Below, in pieces: positions 43,478-53,759 of a stretch of DNA of 64,000 bases (its first letter is position 1; each line of letters starts with the position of its first letter). A model generated the notes under the pieces. It was given only the letters and a program-made list of their open reading frames with translations, did no database searches and was not told the DNA's origin. Made by a program: the position numbers and the translations under genes. This DNA is from Nitrospira sp. (GTDB lineage: Bacteria; Nitrospirota; Nitrospiria; Nitrospirales; Nitrospiraceae): NCBI GenBank assembly GCA_024760525.1, contig CP060499.1, positions 1,426,001 to 1,490,000 of the forward strand, given 5' to 3'.

Positions 43478-43762
43478 ATGAACCCGATCACGATACAGAA
43501 TCCCGACGAAATCCTGAATGTGTTGGCCGACGTCGCCCTTCGTGGGACCGGTTTTACGACCGATTCGTTACTCGACTATGTGTTGGAAGAGGGGTTTACC
43601 GAACCCATCTTCCTCAATGCCAGCGGTGAAGATCCTACCGCCTTCTTCAAGGGCCAGCCGAACGCATGGGCGATCTACCAAGTCCGTGAATGGAAACGCG
43701 TGCTCACCATTTCGGGAGGCCCAGGCCAGGAACGGCGTGCCCGAATCACGGAAACGCCGTGA
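43478..43762 (+). CDS. Hypothetical protein
   Basis: A 94-residue protein without signal or membrane segment, starting MNPITIQNPDEILNVLADVA. Helical first half, then strands (WAIYQVREWKRVLTISGG). ATG 43478 follows AAGGGA. A longer upstream frame exists but crosses the divergent gene, so the short start is preferred. Family not recognised. Confidence 0.6.
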   Translation: MNPITIQNPDEILNVLADVALRGTGFTTDSLLDYVLEEGFTEPIFLNASGEDPTAFFKGQPNAWAIYQVREWKRVLTISGGPGQERRARITETP

Positions 43763-43847
43763 CATCCTTTTGAGTCTAAAGAGATGGGCGGCAAAGTGCA
43801 ATCAATGGAAGGGTTTCAAGCATACATGAGCGAGCGGTAAGCGGCGT

Positions 43848-44081
43848 ATGCGGCGGATGATCCATCTCATCAACGCGCAGGACATCGGCGAACTCGCGAT
43901 GATCAAAAGCTTGCTCGACGGCAACCGCATCGCATACGTCGTCCATGGTGAACATGTCAGCAGCTTGTATCCGGGGATGCCGTTCTTTGTGAGCCGCATC
44001 TTGGTCGATGCGGTCGATCGGGTTCGTGCCGAAGTGTTGTTGAGCCGGCTCCGACTCTCCATTCGCGAGACGACAGCCTAA
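43848..44081 (+). CDS. DUF2007-like small protein
   Basis: A 77-residue protein: MIHLINAQDIGELAMIKSLLDGNRIAYVVHGEH is the DUF2007 fold (putative signal-transducing protein), and VSRILVDAVDRVRAEVLL the second half. Probably cytoplasmic. Role unknown. Confidence 0.75.
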   Translation: MRRMIHLINAQDIGELAMIKSLLDGNRIAYVVHGEHVSSLYPGMPFFVSRILVDAVDRVRAEVLLSRLRLSIRETTA

Positions 44082-44103
44082 CGGCGGGCGAAGAAACCAC
44101 ACT

Positions 44104-44180
44104 CGTCGTTCGTGAAGCGTGGATCGCAAGCAGGAGGTAGATTCTTGATTGCGAGATGCGAACGACGTTTCACGAGATAC
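44104..44180. repeat. Inverted pair of the CGTCGTTCGTGA-type repeat
   Basis: CGTCGTTCGTGAAGCGT (44104-44120) is matched by an inverted relative at 44158-44178 (GCGAACGACGTTTCACGA). Together they can form a hairpin. Related sequence is at 20847 and 1205-1235. Confidence 0.5.
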
Positions 44181-44197
44181 GTTGTCGGCTGACGCGG

Positions 44198-44638
44198 TTA
44201 TGGCTGGATTTTGGGGTGGGGTTTCTCGGTTGGGAAGTCGCGAGAGCGGCGTTCGCCGGATCCTTCGTACCATCCGCCGATCAGGATCCCCTCTTCGAAA
44301 TAGAGATAGCGGTGACGGACGACCGCCGCGCTTTCCCAATCCTCGAAGATCCATTCCTCTTGCCGTATTCCGTCTTTGGTGAAGGTGGTATTGATCGTCT
44401 GTGGCCCACCCCAGGACTGCAGCACCTGCTCCTTGCTCATGCCCACCATGACACGGTGTTGTTCGATGTGTTTCTGAAAGTCAGGGTCGCCAAGCTGAAC
44501 GATCAGCGGCCATATCACCGCCATGAGGACAAAGAGTGTGAGACCGGCATAGATGATGATCCTCACCGGGCGGCGGCGAATAAACGACGGTTCTTCGGGT
44601 TGTGATTCGGGCAAAGCCGGCTGAAGGTCGGTGGTCAT
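44198..44638 (-). CDS. Membrane-anchored BamE/SmpA-like protein
   Basis: A 146-residue protein with one membrane helix (VRIIIYAGLTLFVLMAVIWPL, near residue 25-45) and an outside SmpA-like domain, VGMSKEQVLQSWGGPQTIN then QEEWIFEDW. The fold resembles the BamE/OmlA group of envelope proteins. No lipobox, so it is not BamE itself. Role is probably envelope-related. Confidence 0.65.
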   Translation of the reverse strand: MTTDLQPALPESQPEEPSFIRRRPVRIIIYAGLTLFVLMAVIWPLIVQLGDPDFQKHIEQHRVMVGMSKEQVLQSWGGPQTINTTFTKDGIRQEEWIFEDWESAAVVRHRYLYFEEGILIGGWYEGSGERRSRDFPTEKPHPKIQP

Positions 44639-44748
44639 GATGTCACGCGGAAGCGGCGCATGCTAACAACGGCGTGTGACGGAGTCAAGGAATGGGCTGT
44701 TTTCAGTAATCAATTCCAAATGCCGGGCGAAACGATATACTTGCAGCT

Positions 44749-45300
44749 ATGCCGTATCGAGAATACCGGAGTGTCATTTCGATCTGGTTGGTCGCTGCCT
44801 TCGCCGTCTGGCATTGGGGCGTCGTCGGGGTGCACGCTGCCACCGTGTATTCCTACATCGACGATCAAGGGAACCCGGTCTTTACCGACTCACCGGAGAC
44901 GATTCCTGAAAAGTACCGCGCCAAGGTCAAGACGCACGAGCGTCCCGATCCGGTGAAAAAGTCGCCCTCGGTGGTGGATACGGTACGGGATACGGTCAAA
45001 GAACAGGTCAACGGTTTCGGGTTTCAGCTGCCTTCGGTCGATATGAAGCATCCCAGTTGGACTCAGTCGCCCATTCTGACTTATGCCGGTATTGCGGCGA
45101 TGGTCCTGTTGATTATCATGTATTTGAGCAAAAACAGTCCCATGATCCGGTTGCTGGCCATGGGTCTGCTGATCGTCATTGCGATCGGCACCCCCGTGCT
45201 CATGTATACGAGCGACGGAGGTCCGATGGATACCATGAAGAAGAAAGCCGCGGCATCTGGACAAGCTCAACAGGATCGCCTACAACAAGTTCCGCAGTAA
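44749..45300 (+). CDS. DUF4124 membrane protein
   Basis: A 183-residue protein with a signal segment, then a DUF4124 motif (VYSYIDDQGNPVFTDSPETIP), followed by two membrane helices (TYAGIAAMVLLIIMYLS, IRLLAMGLLIVIAIGTPVLM) and a short charged tail. DUF4124 proteins face the periplasm. Function unknown. Converges with the next gene. Confidence 0.8.
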   Translation: MPYREYRSVISIWLVAAFAVWHWGVVGVHAATVYSYIDDQGNPVFTDSPETIPEKYRAKVKTHERPDPVKKSPSVVDTVRDTVKEQVNGFGFQLPSVDMKHPSWTQSPILTYAGIAAMVLLIIMYLSKNSPMIRLLAMGLLIVIAIGTPVLMYTSDGGPMDTMKKKAAASGQAQQDRLQQVPQ

Positions 45301-45330
45301 GTCCCATCACTTCCCGCAGAATTCTGTCGA

Positions 45331-46113
45331 TCACTCCGAATATTTTGGAACGGGAACAGGCCTGGCTCGCGGTTTATCTGGAGCTAGTCGCTGGTTGAAT
45401 TGATCAGAATAGGGATTGGTCATGGGCTCATGGGTGTGCCGCTGGCGCCGCGTCACCAAGGCAAGGCTTTGCGCACTGATTTCCACACGATCGATCAGGG
45501 CATCGGTTGTGAGCCGGTCGGGGAGACCTTGCAATGAGAATAATTGGAAGCACAGGGTCCAATCGAGCTGATCCTTGCCGTGTTCTCTCACGATGAAACG
45601 CGCTTCCGGGGAGGGCTGGCCTTTGAACAACAGCAACCAAATGTTGGATCGAAAGGCAGGGCTGGTTGCATCGGCTGAAGGGCGCAACTCCGAGATGATG
45701 GCCGGGAGCCTGCTGATCGGCACAGCCGGGGATAATTCGATGTCCACCAGCCGTACGATCAACGGTCGGTTTTCTTCGTGATCATTCGGATCGACGATGT
45801 AGCTGAAGGAATAGCGGATATCGATGCCCTCACGCTTGTAGGTGTACACATCTTCACCGTTTTCGGGGGAGACCAGCTTGCTGAAATAGTTAGACCAATC
45901 GGCGATCGGGTAATAGGTGAAGACACGCAGCGCGGATTTTCGGTCCCGCACCGCCTGCGGCATGCCGAGCTTGGTATGCAATTCGGCTTGGGTGAGTCCA
46001 AGAAAGCCATCCTCGAAATAGGCCGCCGCATGGGAGAGGCCCGGAAGGAGGATAGGGATTCCAAGGACAATCAGCGCCGCCAGAGTTCTCGCGGCAACCT
46101 GAGGAATTGACAT
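45331..46113 (-). CDS. Exported hypothetical protein with SmpA-like start
   Basis: A 260-residue protein with signal peptide (LAALIVLGIPILLPGLSHA). The mature N-terminus (GFLGLTQAELHTKLGMPQAV) resembles the BamE/SmpA motif, and the rest is beta-rich. The C-terminus is Pro/Arg-rich. Related in style to the 44198 protein. Role unknown. Confidence 0.65.
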   Translation of the reverse strand: MSIPQVAARTLAALIVLGIPILLPGLSHAAAYFEDGFLGLTQAELHTKLGMPQAVRDRKSALRVFTYYPIADWSNYFSKLVSPENGEDVYTYKREGIDIRYSFSYIVDPNDHEENRPLIVRLVDIELSPAVPISRLPAIISELRPSADATSPAFRSNIWLLLFKGQPSPEARFIVREHGKDQLDWTLCFQLFSLQGLPDRLTTDALIDRVEISAQSLALVTRRQRHTHEPMTNPYSDQFNQRLAPDKPRARPVPVPKYSE

Positions 46114-46346
46114 GGCTCCCCATGGTATGCGGATCGGCCGAAAGGTGTCAATTTGCAGTCTGGCTCCTTCACCAGTGGCCGACTATTGGAGCTGTTGGCG
46201 TGCTGAACACTTTGCCCATCGATCACATATCTCTGGAAAGCGGCGCCTGCTACACCGTAAAACCTCTGTTGATAGACTTGCCAGGAACAATTCGCTCCAG
46301 TAGGATCAGGCGCATTATCTGATTGTGAAAGGAAGGGGTTTTAGCA

Positions 46347-49300
46347 ATGGTGCCCGCGTCGGGAAACAGCGAGCTCGAACGGCTTCTTCATGAGCGGATT
46401 CTCATCCTCGACGGAGCGATGGGCACGATGATCCAGCAACGGAAGCTGGATGAGGCCGCCTTTCGCGGGGATCGATTCAAGGACTGGAAGAAGGATCTCA
46501 AGGGTCACAACGACCTGTTGAATCTCACCCAACCCACTGTCATTGAAGAGATCCATCGGCAGTATCTGGAAGCCGGCGCGGATATTATCGAGACAAATAC
46601 GTTCAATTCTCAGTCGATCTCGCTGGCGGATTACGGGATGGACACTCTGGGCTATGAATTGGCCAAAGCGGGAGCGGAGTGTGCCCGACGGGCCGCCGTG
46701 GCCGTAGAGCAGGCCCAGCCGGGACGGCGATGTTTTGTAGCCGGAGCGATTGGACCTACGACGAAGACCTCGTCGATTTCCACCGATGTCAACAGCCCCG
46801 CATCTCGCGGGACGACCTATGAAGAGCTGGTCAAAGCCTATGACCAACAAGTTAGGGGTTTGCTCGATGGTGGCGTCGATCTTTTGCTTGTGGAGACCAT
46901 CTTTGACACGTTGAATGCCAAGGCCGCATTCTTTGCGATCCAACAGGCGTTCGCGTCCGGCGCCCGCCGGGTCCCGATTATGGCGTCGGTGACATTCATC
47001 CAAGCCGGCAGCAATCGGGGTGTGACCGGGCAGACCGTCGAAGCGTTCTGGAATTCCATTTCCCATGTGCCGTTGTTGAGTGTGGGGATGAATTGCGCGC
47101 TCGGTCCCAAAGAGATGCGCCCCCTGATCGAAGAATTGTCACAGATCGCGCCGATCTACGTGAGCGCACATCCCAACGCGGGCCTTCCGAATCCGCTGTT
47201 ACCGACCGGATTTCCCGAGACGCCGGAAACGTTGGCGCCCCAGCTCCGGGAATGGGCGGAAAACGGGTGGCTGAACATCGTCGGCGGCTGTTGCGGCACG
47301 ACGCCGCCTCATATCAAGCAGATTGCGGAAGCTGTGCGCGGGGTGAAACCGCATGCCCTTTCAAGAGTCGAGCCATACACACGATTGAGCGGTCTTGAAG
47401 CCGTCACCATCAGGCCGGACTCAAACTTCGTCAACATCGGCGAGCGAACGAACGTGACCGGCTCGCCGGCCTTCGCAAAGCTGATTCTGGCCGGCGATTA
47501 TGAGGCGGCGCTGTCGGTGGCGCGGCAGCAAGTCGAGGGTGGGGCGCAAATTGTCGATGTGAACATGGACGAAGGCATGCTCGATTCCAGGGCGGCGATG
47601 GAAAAGTTTCTTCGCTTGGTGGCCTCCGAGCCGGATATCTGCAAAGTGCCCATCATGGTGGACAGTTCCAAGTGGGAGGTGCTCGAGACCGGCCTGAGAA
47701 ATATTCAAGGCAAGGCCGTCGTCAATAGTATCAGTCTGAAGGAAGGCGAGCAGAAATTTATTGATCAAGCGACACTCATCCGTCGCTACGGTGCGGCGGT
47801 TGTCGTCATGGCGTTCGACGAACAGGGCCAAGCGGACACACTGGAGCGAAAGAAGGAGATCTGCGCGCGCTCCTACAAGATCCTCACGGAGCAAGTCGGG
47901 TTTCCTCCGCAAGATATCATCTTCGATCCGAACATCTTGACCGTGGCCACAGGGATCGAGGAACACAACAACTACGCCGTGAATTTCATCGAGGCGGCGC
48001 GCTGGATCAAACAGAACCTGCCGGGTGCGAAAGTCAGCGGAGGCATCAGCAATATTTCGTTCTCGTTCCGAGGAAACAATGTGGTGCGGGAAGCCATGCA
48101 CGCGGCGTTCCTCTATCACGCCATCAAGGCCGGGCTTGATATGGGCATTGTCAATGCCGGGCAACTGGCAGTCTATCAAGAGGTTCCCAAAGACTTGCTT
48201 GAGCTGGTGGAAGACGTGTTGCTCAACCGGCGGTCGGATGCCACCGAACGTCTGGTGACGTTCGCGGAAACCGTGAAAGCGAAAGGGAAAACGGTTGCCA
48301 AGGACGATGAATGGCGCAAAGGGACGGTAGAGGAACGGTTATCCCATGCGCTCATCAAGGGCATTACGGACTACATCGATCAGGATACAGAGGAGGCACG
48401 CCGGAAATATCCTAAACCGTTGGAGGTCATCGAAGGGCCGTTGATGGCCGGCATGAACGTCGTCGGCGACTTATTCGGTTCAGGCAAGATGTTCCTGCCT
48501 CAGGTCGTCAAGAGCGCCCGCGTGATGAAAAAGGCCGTGGCCTATCTCATGCCGTTCATGGAAGAAGAAAAGAGGCGGACCGGAAATTTTCAAGCGCAGG
48601 GCAAGATCTTACTCGCCACCGTCAAGGGCGATGTCCACGATATCGGGAAAAACATCGTCGGTGTCGTGCTTGGCTGCAACAACTATGAAGTGATCGATCT
48701 TGGCGTGATGGTGCCGTGCGAGAAGATTCTAGCCGCGGCTCGAGAGAATAAACCGGACATCATCGGCTTGAGCGGGCTGATCACTCCATCGCTCGACGAA
48801 ATGGTCCATGTGGCAAAGGAAATGACGCGCGAAGGTTTCGATCTGCCGCTCTTGATCGGTGGCGCGACGACCAGTAAGGCGCACACGGCGGTCAAGATCG
48901 CGCCTTCTTATGAACCGGGCGTAGTCCATGTGTTGGACGCGTCACGAGCGGTGGGCGTGGTGGGAAGTCTGGTCAGCCAAACGCAGAAGCCGGATTTCGT
49001 GAAACGAGTGCGGGACGATTATGAGCGGGTGAGACAATCGCATCGCGATCGAGGCGAGAAACCGCTTGCCGCGATCGCCCAAGCCCGCGCCAATCGGTTC
49101 ATATCGGACTGGGAGAAGACCGATATTCCCGTGCCGTCGGTATTCGGTGTTCGGACGATCACCGATCAATCGTTGGTCGAACTGATTCCCTATATCGATT
49201 GGTCGCCGTTCTTTCACACGTGGGAATTAAGAGGGCGCTATCCGACGATCTTTGAAGATCCGACCGTCGGCCCTAAGGCCCAGGAACTGTACGACGATGC

Positions 49301-50045
49301 GCGGCGCCTCCTTGATGAAATTGTTCACAAGGGACAGCTCAACGCCAAGGGCGTGTATGGGTTCTTTCCGGCCGCAAGCCTCGGGGATGACATTGAGGTC
49401 TATCAGGATACATCTCGGGAGACGGTGCTCACGACAATCCATCATTTGCGTCAGCAATCGGAAAAACCGACGGGACAGCCCAATCTGTCATTGGCCGACT
49501 ATGTTGCGCCGAAGGAATCAGGTCGGCAGGACTACATGGGAGCCTTCGCTGTCACAGCCGGCATTGGGTTGGACGAACTGTGTAGGCGGTTTGATAAGGA
49601 CCATGACGACTATAATTCGATTATGGCCAAGGCCCTCGCGGACCGGTTGGCCGAAGCCTTTGCAGAATTTCTCCACAAACGGGTGCGAGAAGAGTGGGGG
49701 TATGGCAACAAGGAACAATTGACGAATGACGATTTGATCCGTGAACGATACCGTGGGATCCGTCCGGCACCAGGGTATCCGGCCTGTCCGGATCATACCG
49801 AGAAGCGGATACTGTTTGATCTCTTGTCCGCGGAAAAACACGCCGGGATCATCCTGACCGAGAGTTATGCCATGTTGCCTGCCGCGGCAGTAAGCGGATT
49901 CTATTTCGCCCATCCGGACGCTAAATACTTTGCTGTGGGCAAGATCGGGAAAGATCAAGTCGAAGACTACGCCCGCCGTAAGGGAATGGATCTCCGCACC
50001 ATCGAGCGGTGGCTCTCGCCTAATCTGAACTACGAACCGGCCTGA
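46347..50045 (+). CDS. metH: Cobalamin-dependent methionine synthase
   Basis: A full-length 1232-residue MetH, which transfers methyl from methyltetrahydrofolate to homocysteine. Homocysteine domain near 1-330 with zinc Cys (GMNCALGP, GGCCGTTPP), pterin domain near 350-610 (NIGERTNVTGS), B12 domain with DVHDIGK near residue 762 and the SAM activation domain (RPAPGYPACPDH) at the C-terminus. ATG 46347. The 233-bp upstream gap shows no recognisable cobalamin riboswitch. Confidence 0.97.
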   Translation: MVPASGNSELERLLHERILILDGAMGTMIQQRKLDEAAFRGDRFKDWKKDLKGHNDLLNLTQPTVIEEIHRQYLEAGADIIETNTFNSQSISLADYGMDTLGYELAKAGAECARRAAVAVEQAQPGRRCFVAGAIGPTTKTSSISTDVNSPASRGTTYEELVKAYDQQVRGLLDGGVDLLLVETIFDTLNAKAAFFAIQQAFASGARRVPIMASVTFIQAGSNRGVTGQTVEAFWNSISHVPLLSVGMNCALGPKEMRPLIEELSQIAPIYVSAHPNAGLPNPLLPTGFPETPETLAPQLREWAENGWLNIVGGCCGTTPPHIKQIAEAVRGVKPHALSRVEPYTRLSGLEAVTIRPDSNFVNIGERTNVTGSPAFAKLILAGDYEAALSVARQQVEGGAQIVDVNMDEGMLDSRAAMEKFLRLVASEPDICKVPIMVDSSKWEVLETGLRNIQGKAVVNSISLKEGEQKFIDQATLIRRYGAAVVVMAFDEQGQADTLERKKEICARSYKILTEQVGFPPQDIIFDPNILTVATGIEEHNNYAVNFIEAARWIKQNLPGAKVSGGISNISFSFRGNNVVREAMHAAFLYHAIKAGLDMGIVNAGQLAVYQEVPKDLLELVEDVLLNRRSDATERLVTFAETVKAKGKTVAKDDEWRKGTVEERLSHALIKGITDYIDQDTEEARRKYPKPLEVIEGPLMAGMNVVGDLFGSGKMFLPQVVKSARVMKKAVAYLMPFMEEEKRRTGNFQAQGKILLATVKGDVHDIGKNIVGVVLGCNNYEVIDLGVMVPCEKILAAARENKPDIIGLSGLITPSLDEMVHVAKEMTREGFDLPLLIGGATTSKAHTAVKIAPSYEPGVVHVLDASRAVGVVGSLVSQTQKPDFVKRVRDDYERVRQSHRDRGEKPLAAIAQARANRFISDWEKTDIPVPSVFGVRTITDQSLVELIPYIDWSPFFHTWELRGRYPTIFEDPTVGPKAQELYDDARRLLDEIVHKGQLNAKGVYGFFPAASLGDDIEVYQDTSRETVLTTIHHLRQQSEKPTGQPNLSLADYVAPKESGRQDYMGAFAVTAGIGLDELCRRFDKDHDDYNSIMAKALADRLAEAFAEFLHKRVREEWGYGNKEQLTNDDLIRERYRGIRPAPGYPACPDHTEKRILFDLLSAEKHAGIILTESYAMLPAAAVSGFYFAHPDAKYFAVGKIGKDQVEDYARRKGMDLRTIERWLSPNLNYEPA

Positions 50046-50193
50046 ATAGCTCGGTTGGAAACCCACAGTCCGACTTGCGGCTAGGCGGTAACTCGAAACT
50101 TCGTGTCCTCCAACCAATTTGAGTAGTGCGGGACGTTCTGTTACCGCTGGGACCGGGATCACGGGGCACGGTGTGGGCCAAATGGAAAGGAGT

Positions 50194-50700
50194 TTAGACC
50201 ACTGATTTCAGGAGATCATCCTCTAAGTGCACCATAGTGTTTCGTAGAGCATTCACGAGCTGCCGGTACCGCTCTTCAGCCCAAGCGTTGAAGGACTCAG
50301 CGTCCGAGAACACGAGGTCCCATGCCTTGGCGGCATCCAGCATCAAAAGCTGTTGGGGTCTGTGGTGTCCTGGGAACAAGACGACGAGGACCGCAGAGTT
50401 GCCGGTGAGGCTGATGTCGGTGAAGATATGCACCATCGAGGCGGATGGAAGCAGAACGTCCCGCGAGGCAGCTTCAACGATCGGGTGATACAGGCGATGC
50501 AGCAACTGCACGGTGACCTCGTGAGGATTGGCGGGGGTCAGGAGGCGCGGGTTGGGCTTTTCCCCGAACAAGTTCTCGGTCAGATAGGTGGCGGCTTCCC
50601 AGGTCGGCATCGCGCCGGAGGTGACCAAGGCTTCACAGAGGTACGCGATCCAATTTCGGCTTCGGGTACGCTTTCGAACCGCGGTCATCCTTTTTGCCAT
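50194..50700 (-). CDS. Hypothetical protein
   Basis: A 168-residue protein with a basic N-terminus (MAKRMTAVRKRTRSRNW) and an alpha/beta body (SAVLVVLFPGHHRPQQLL, AKAWDLVFSDAESFNAW). No signal or known motif. Lies alone between metH (converging) and the HD-GYP gene. Confidence 0.6.
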   Translation of the reverse strand: MAKRMTAVRKRTRSRNWIAYLCEALVTSGAMPTWEAATYLTENLFGEKPNPRLLTPANPHEVTVQLLHRLYHPIVEAASRDVLLPSASMVHIFTDISLTGNSAVLVVLFPGHHRPQQLLMLDAAKAWDLVFSDAESFNAWAEERYRQLVNALRNTMVHLEDDLLKSVV

Positions 50701-50840
50701 GCTCGATGATGCCTTTCCCTCATTCGCCCGGTCGAGAGCGGGTGAGGTGCTTCAGGTAGGTTGAAACGAGTATATCGACGGCATCAAAGTGGGTCAACGA
50801 ATTGCGGAGAATCGAGCAAGCTGCGAGCCCGGAGCGCTCT

Positions 50841-51980
50841 CTACGACTGGCGGAATGTGGTGAGGTCCGTGCGATCAGCGTATTGATCGCGGATGTGCGC
50901 CAATTCATCGACCGATGCGACGAAGAGATCCAGCAGTTCGGGGTCGAAATGTTTGCCGCGGTTTTTCAGCATCAGTTCAATCGCGTGACTGATCTCGAAG
51001 GCCGGTTTATAAACCCGCTGTGTCGTGAGTGCATCAAAGGCATCGGCGATCGCGACGATGCGGCCCTCGATAGGAATAGCCTCGCCCTTCAGCCCGCGGG
51101 GATACCCAGTGCCGTCATAGCGCTCGTGATGGGTGTAGGCGATCAAGGCCGCGACTTTCAGTAGCTCTGCATCGGAACCGCTGAGAATTCGGTAGCCGAT
51201 CTCCGCATGTTGCGCGATGACCCCGAATTCCTCCTCCGTGAACCGTCCAGGTTTCAGCAACACATGATCCGGAGTGCCGATCTTGCCGATATCGTGCATG
51301 GGACTGGCTGTACGGATCAGGTCGCATCGCTCAGGAGACAGCCCCGCCTTGCGGGCGAGCAACTCGGAGTAGTGGGCCATGCGTTGAATATGTTGCGCGG
51401 TTGAGCTGTCACGGAACTCCGCGGCGATGGCCAGCCGCTGAATGGTCTCTTCGCGCGAGAGGCGGAGCTCTTTTTCGCTGCGTTCAAGCCAGTCCAATGC
51501 CTGCTGTAACGCCAGCGTTCTCGTCCGGACCATATCCTCCAGGTTCTCGCGATGGAGACGGTTTTCCATCTCAAGACGGCGTCGGCGGAACGCGTTGGCG
51601 ACGTCGATCAACACTTCGTTCGACTCGAACGGCTTGATGATGTATCCAAAGGCGCCGACGTCCAGCGCAGCGTTGGCCAGGACCGAGCTGTCGAGGCCTG
51701 TGACCATGATGGCCGCAGTATGATGATGTTCCCCGAGGATGTGGCGCACGAGGTCCATGCCGGATTCTCCTGGCATATTGACGTCGCACAGCATCAACGC
51801 AAAGGGTTCCGATCCCAGTTTTTGCCGGGCCTCACGCGCGTCTGCGGCGCAATCAACGGAATAACCGTGAGATTCAAGCATGTAGGCGAGGAGACGTCTG
51901 ATCGGCTCTTCATCGTCGACAACTAGAATGTTGCGGTTATCGAGAAGCGCTTGATGCGTGGAATCCAGCAGTGTCGCCAT
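50841..51980 (-). CDS. Response regulator with HD-GYP phosphodiesterase domain
   Basis: A 379-residue RpfG-like protein: receiver domain with phospho-Asp in LMLCDVNMPGESG, a coiled-coil linker, then an HD-GYP domain with MHDIGKIGTPDH, HHERYDGTGYPRGL and AIADAFDALTTQR. It should break down c-di-GMP on phosphorylation. No partner kinase adjacent. Divergent from rph. Confidence 0.93.
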   Translation of the reverse strand: MATLLDSTHQALLDNRNILVVDDEEPIRRLLAYMLESHGYSVDCAADAREARQKLGSEPFALMLCDVNMPGESGMDLVRHILGEHHHTAAIMVTGLDSSVLANAALDVGAFGYIIKPFESNEVLIDVANAFRRRRLEMENRLHRENLEDMVRTRTLALQQALDWLERSEKELRLSREETIQRLAIAAEFRDSSTAQHIQRMAHYSELLARKAGLSPERCDLIRTASPMHDIGKIGTPDHVLLKPGRFTEEEFGVIAQHAEIGYRILSGSDAELLKVAALIAYTHHERYDGTGYPRGLKGEAIPIEGRIVAIADAFDALTTQRVYKPAFEISHAIELMLKNRGKHFDPELLDLFVASVDELAHIRDQYADRTDLTTFRQS

Positions 51981-52353
51981 GAGTCGGATCTTGTTCGTTT
52001 CGTCGGGACCGAGGATTGTGTTGTGTACTCTCTATCGGCTCATTGGCGTCAGACCTGAATATGGGAGAGCGGCGTACTTTTGGTGCACTTTTTGTGCCAC
52101 TGGATTTTGCCTCGACGGCGTCATGTTGTTACTGTCTCATGCCGATCGACTCGAGTACGGGGGGATACAATCGCCGCGTCAGGAGAGGTTTTGGGATATA
52201 CCCCGTCGGATGATCCTATCCGGTCTCGATTCCGATGCCGGACTATGCGTCAAAAGATTGTACAGAACTCGTCAAATTCGACCGGCTGCTTTTGTACAAA
52301 TGAGAAGAGAGCGGCTCATCGACTCATCCGCACTGCTCAACCGAGCGGTTGGT

Positions 52354-52382
52354 TTGCGCTTTCCCGGAGCCTTCACTATAAT
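52354..52382 (+). promoter_or_regulatory. Sigma70-type promoter of rph
   Basis: TTGCGC (52354-52359) and TATAAT (52377-52382) are 17 bases apart, 33 bp before the rph ATG. GAGGAAGG is the ribosome site. The remainder of 51981-52353 shows no supportable gene. Confidence 0.7.
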
Positions 52383-52414
52383 TCCTATTTTACTGTTGAG
52401 GAAGGAACTTAGGA

Positions 52415-53158
52415 ATGAGTGGAATTTCAGGCTTAGGACGTTTCGATGGGCGCCGGAAGGATCAAGTCCGCCCCGTCAAGGTGACACGGCATTTCATCAA
52501 ACATGCGGAAGGGGCTGTGCTCATCGAGATGGGAGATACGAAGGTGATCTGTACGGCATCGGTCGAGGAAAAGGTTCCGCCGTTTCTCAAAGGCAAGGGA
52601 ACCGGATGGGTCACGGCGGAATACGCCATGTTGCCTCGTGCGACGCACGAGCGGTCGCCTCGAGAGGCGGTCAAGGGCAAACAAGGCGGGAGAACTCTGG
52701 AAATTCAGCGGCTGGTCGGGCGAGCCTTGCGATCCGTTACCGACTTGTCTCAATTGGGAGAGCGGTCTATCTGGATCGATTGCGACGTGATTCAAGCGGA
52801 TGGAGGCACCAGGACAGCCTCCATTACAGGTGCCTTCATTGCGCTGGCCGATGCCTGTACCGTGCTGAAAAAGCGAGATCTCTTGAAAAAGATGCCATTA
52901 ACCGACTACTTGGCGGCCATCAGCGTTGGAAAGGTCGGCGGAGAAGTCATGGTGGACCTGGCGTACACCGAGGATTCGATGGCGGAAGTGGATATGAACT
53001 TAGTCATGACCGGTCGCGGCCGCTATGTCGAAGTGCAAGGCACGGCGGAACGCACGCCGTTTGCCAAGCAGGATATGGATGACTTTTTGGCGCTCGGGTG
53101 GCAAGCCATCCAACGGCTTACCGCCATTCAGAAAGAGCTGATCGGTGCGCTCGATTGA
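52415..53158 (+). CDS. rph: Ribonuclease PH
   Basis: A 247-residue phosphorolytic exoribonuclease that trims tRNA 3' ends. Typical FDGRRKDQVRPVKVTRHF, TKVICTASVEEKVPPFLKG, GWVTAEYAMLPRATH and SIWIDCDVIQADGGTRTASI are present. Usual length. rdgB follows after 7 bp, a common pair. Confidence 0.96.
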   Translation: MSGISGLGRFDGRRKDQVRPVKVTRHFIKHAEGAVLIEMGDTKVICTASVEEKVPPFLKGKGTGWVTAEYAMLPRATHERSPREAVKGKQGGRTLEIQRLVGRALRSVTDLSQLGERSIWIDCDVIQADGGTRTASITGAFIALADACTVLKKRDLLKKMPLTDYLAAISVGKVGGEVMVDLAYTEDSMAEVDMNLVMTGRGRYVEVQGTAERTPFAKQDMDDFLALGWQAIQRLTAIQKELIGALD

Positions 53159-53165
53159 AACGTCG

Positions 53166-53759
53166 ATGAAAGAGGTCGTTCTCGCCACCCGCAATCCTGA
53201 TAAAGGGCGGGAACTTAGCGCACTTCTCGGAGGTCTTGGAATTCACATCCGTACCTTGGCGGATTTCCCTACTGCTCCGGAAGTGGAGGAAGACGGGGTG
53301 ACCTGCGAGGCGAATGCGATCAAAAAGGCCAAGGAGATCGCCCGGGCGACCGGCGTTCCGGCGGTTGCCGATGACACGGGACTGGAAGTCGATGCCCTTG
53401 AGGGTCGTCCCGGCGTGTTTACCGCCCGCTATGCCGGGGAATATGCCACGTATGAAGATAACTGCCGTAAGCTCTTGCGGGAGCTGGCAGGTATTCCGGC
53501 AACTCAGCGCAGAGCAAGATTCCTAACTGTTGCCGCGATTGCATTTCCTGGTGGCGATGTCCACGTGACACAGGGTAGTCTAGAAGGGCTCATTGCCGAA
53601 GCGGCAATCGGAGACCAGGGCTTTGGGTATGATCCAGTGTTCTTGGTTCCTGAATTGGGAAAAACATTGGCCCAGTTGACGGTAGAAGAAAAGAATCGGA
53701 TCAGTCATCGCGCGAAAGCATTCGTTCAATTACGGGAATGGCTGAAGCAACATCGCTAA
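53166..53759 (+). CDS. rdgB: XTP/dITP diphosphatase (RdgB/HAM1)
   Basis: A 197-residue house-cleaning pyrophosphatase that removes non-canonical purine triphosphates. LATRNPDKGRELSALL at the start, VPAVADDTGLEVDALEGRPG, QGFGYDPVF and KNRISHRAKAF are hallmark motifs. The start at 53166 is chosen by family; an in-frame codon at 53145 overlaps rph. Confidence 0.95.
   Translation: MKEVVLATRNPDKGRELSALLGGLGIHIRTLADFPTAPEVEEDGVTCEANAIKKAKEIARATGVPAVADDTGLEVDALEGRPGVFTARYAGEYATYEDNCRKLLRELAGIPATQRRARFLTVAAIAFPGGDVHVTQGSLEGLIAEAAIGDQGFGYDPVFLVPELGKTLAQLTVEEKNRISHRAKAFVQLREWLKQHR

Noticed and set aside
46114..46346. Cobalamin or SAM riboswitch before metH
   Set aside because: No B12-box or SAM-type core could be recognised in the 233-bp gap.
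51958..53082. A long forward frame overlapping rph
   Set aside because: Its second half is rph in another frame and its first half has no recognisable domain or ribosome site.
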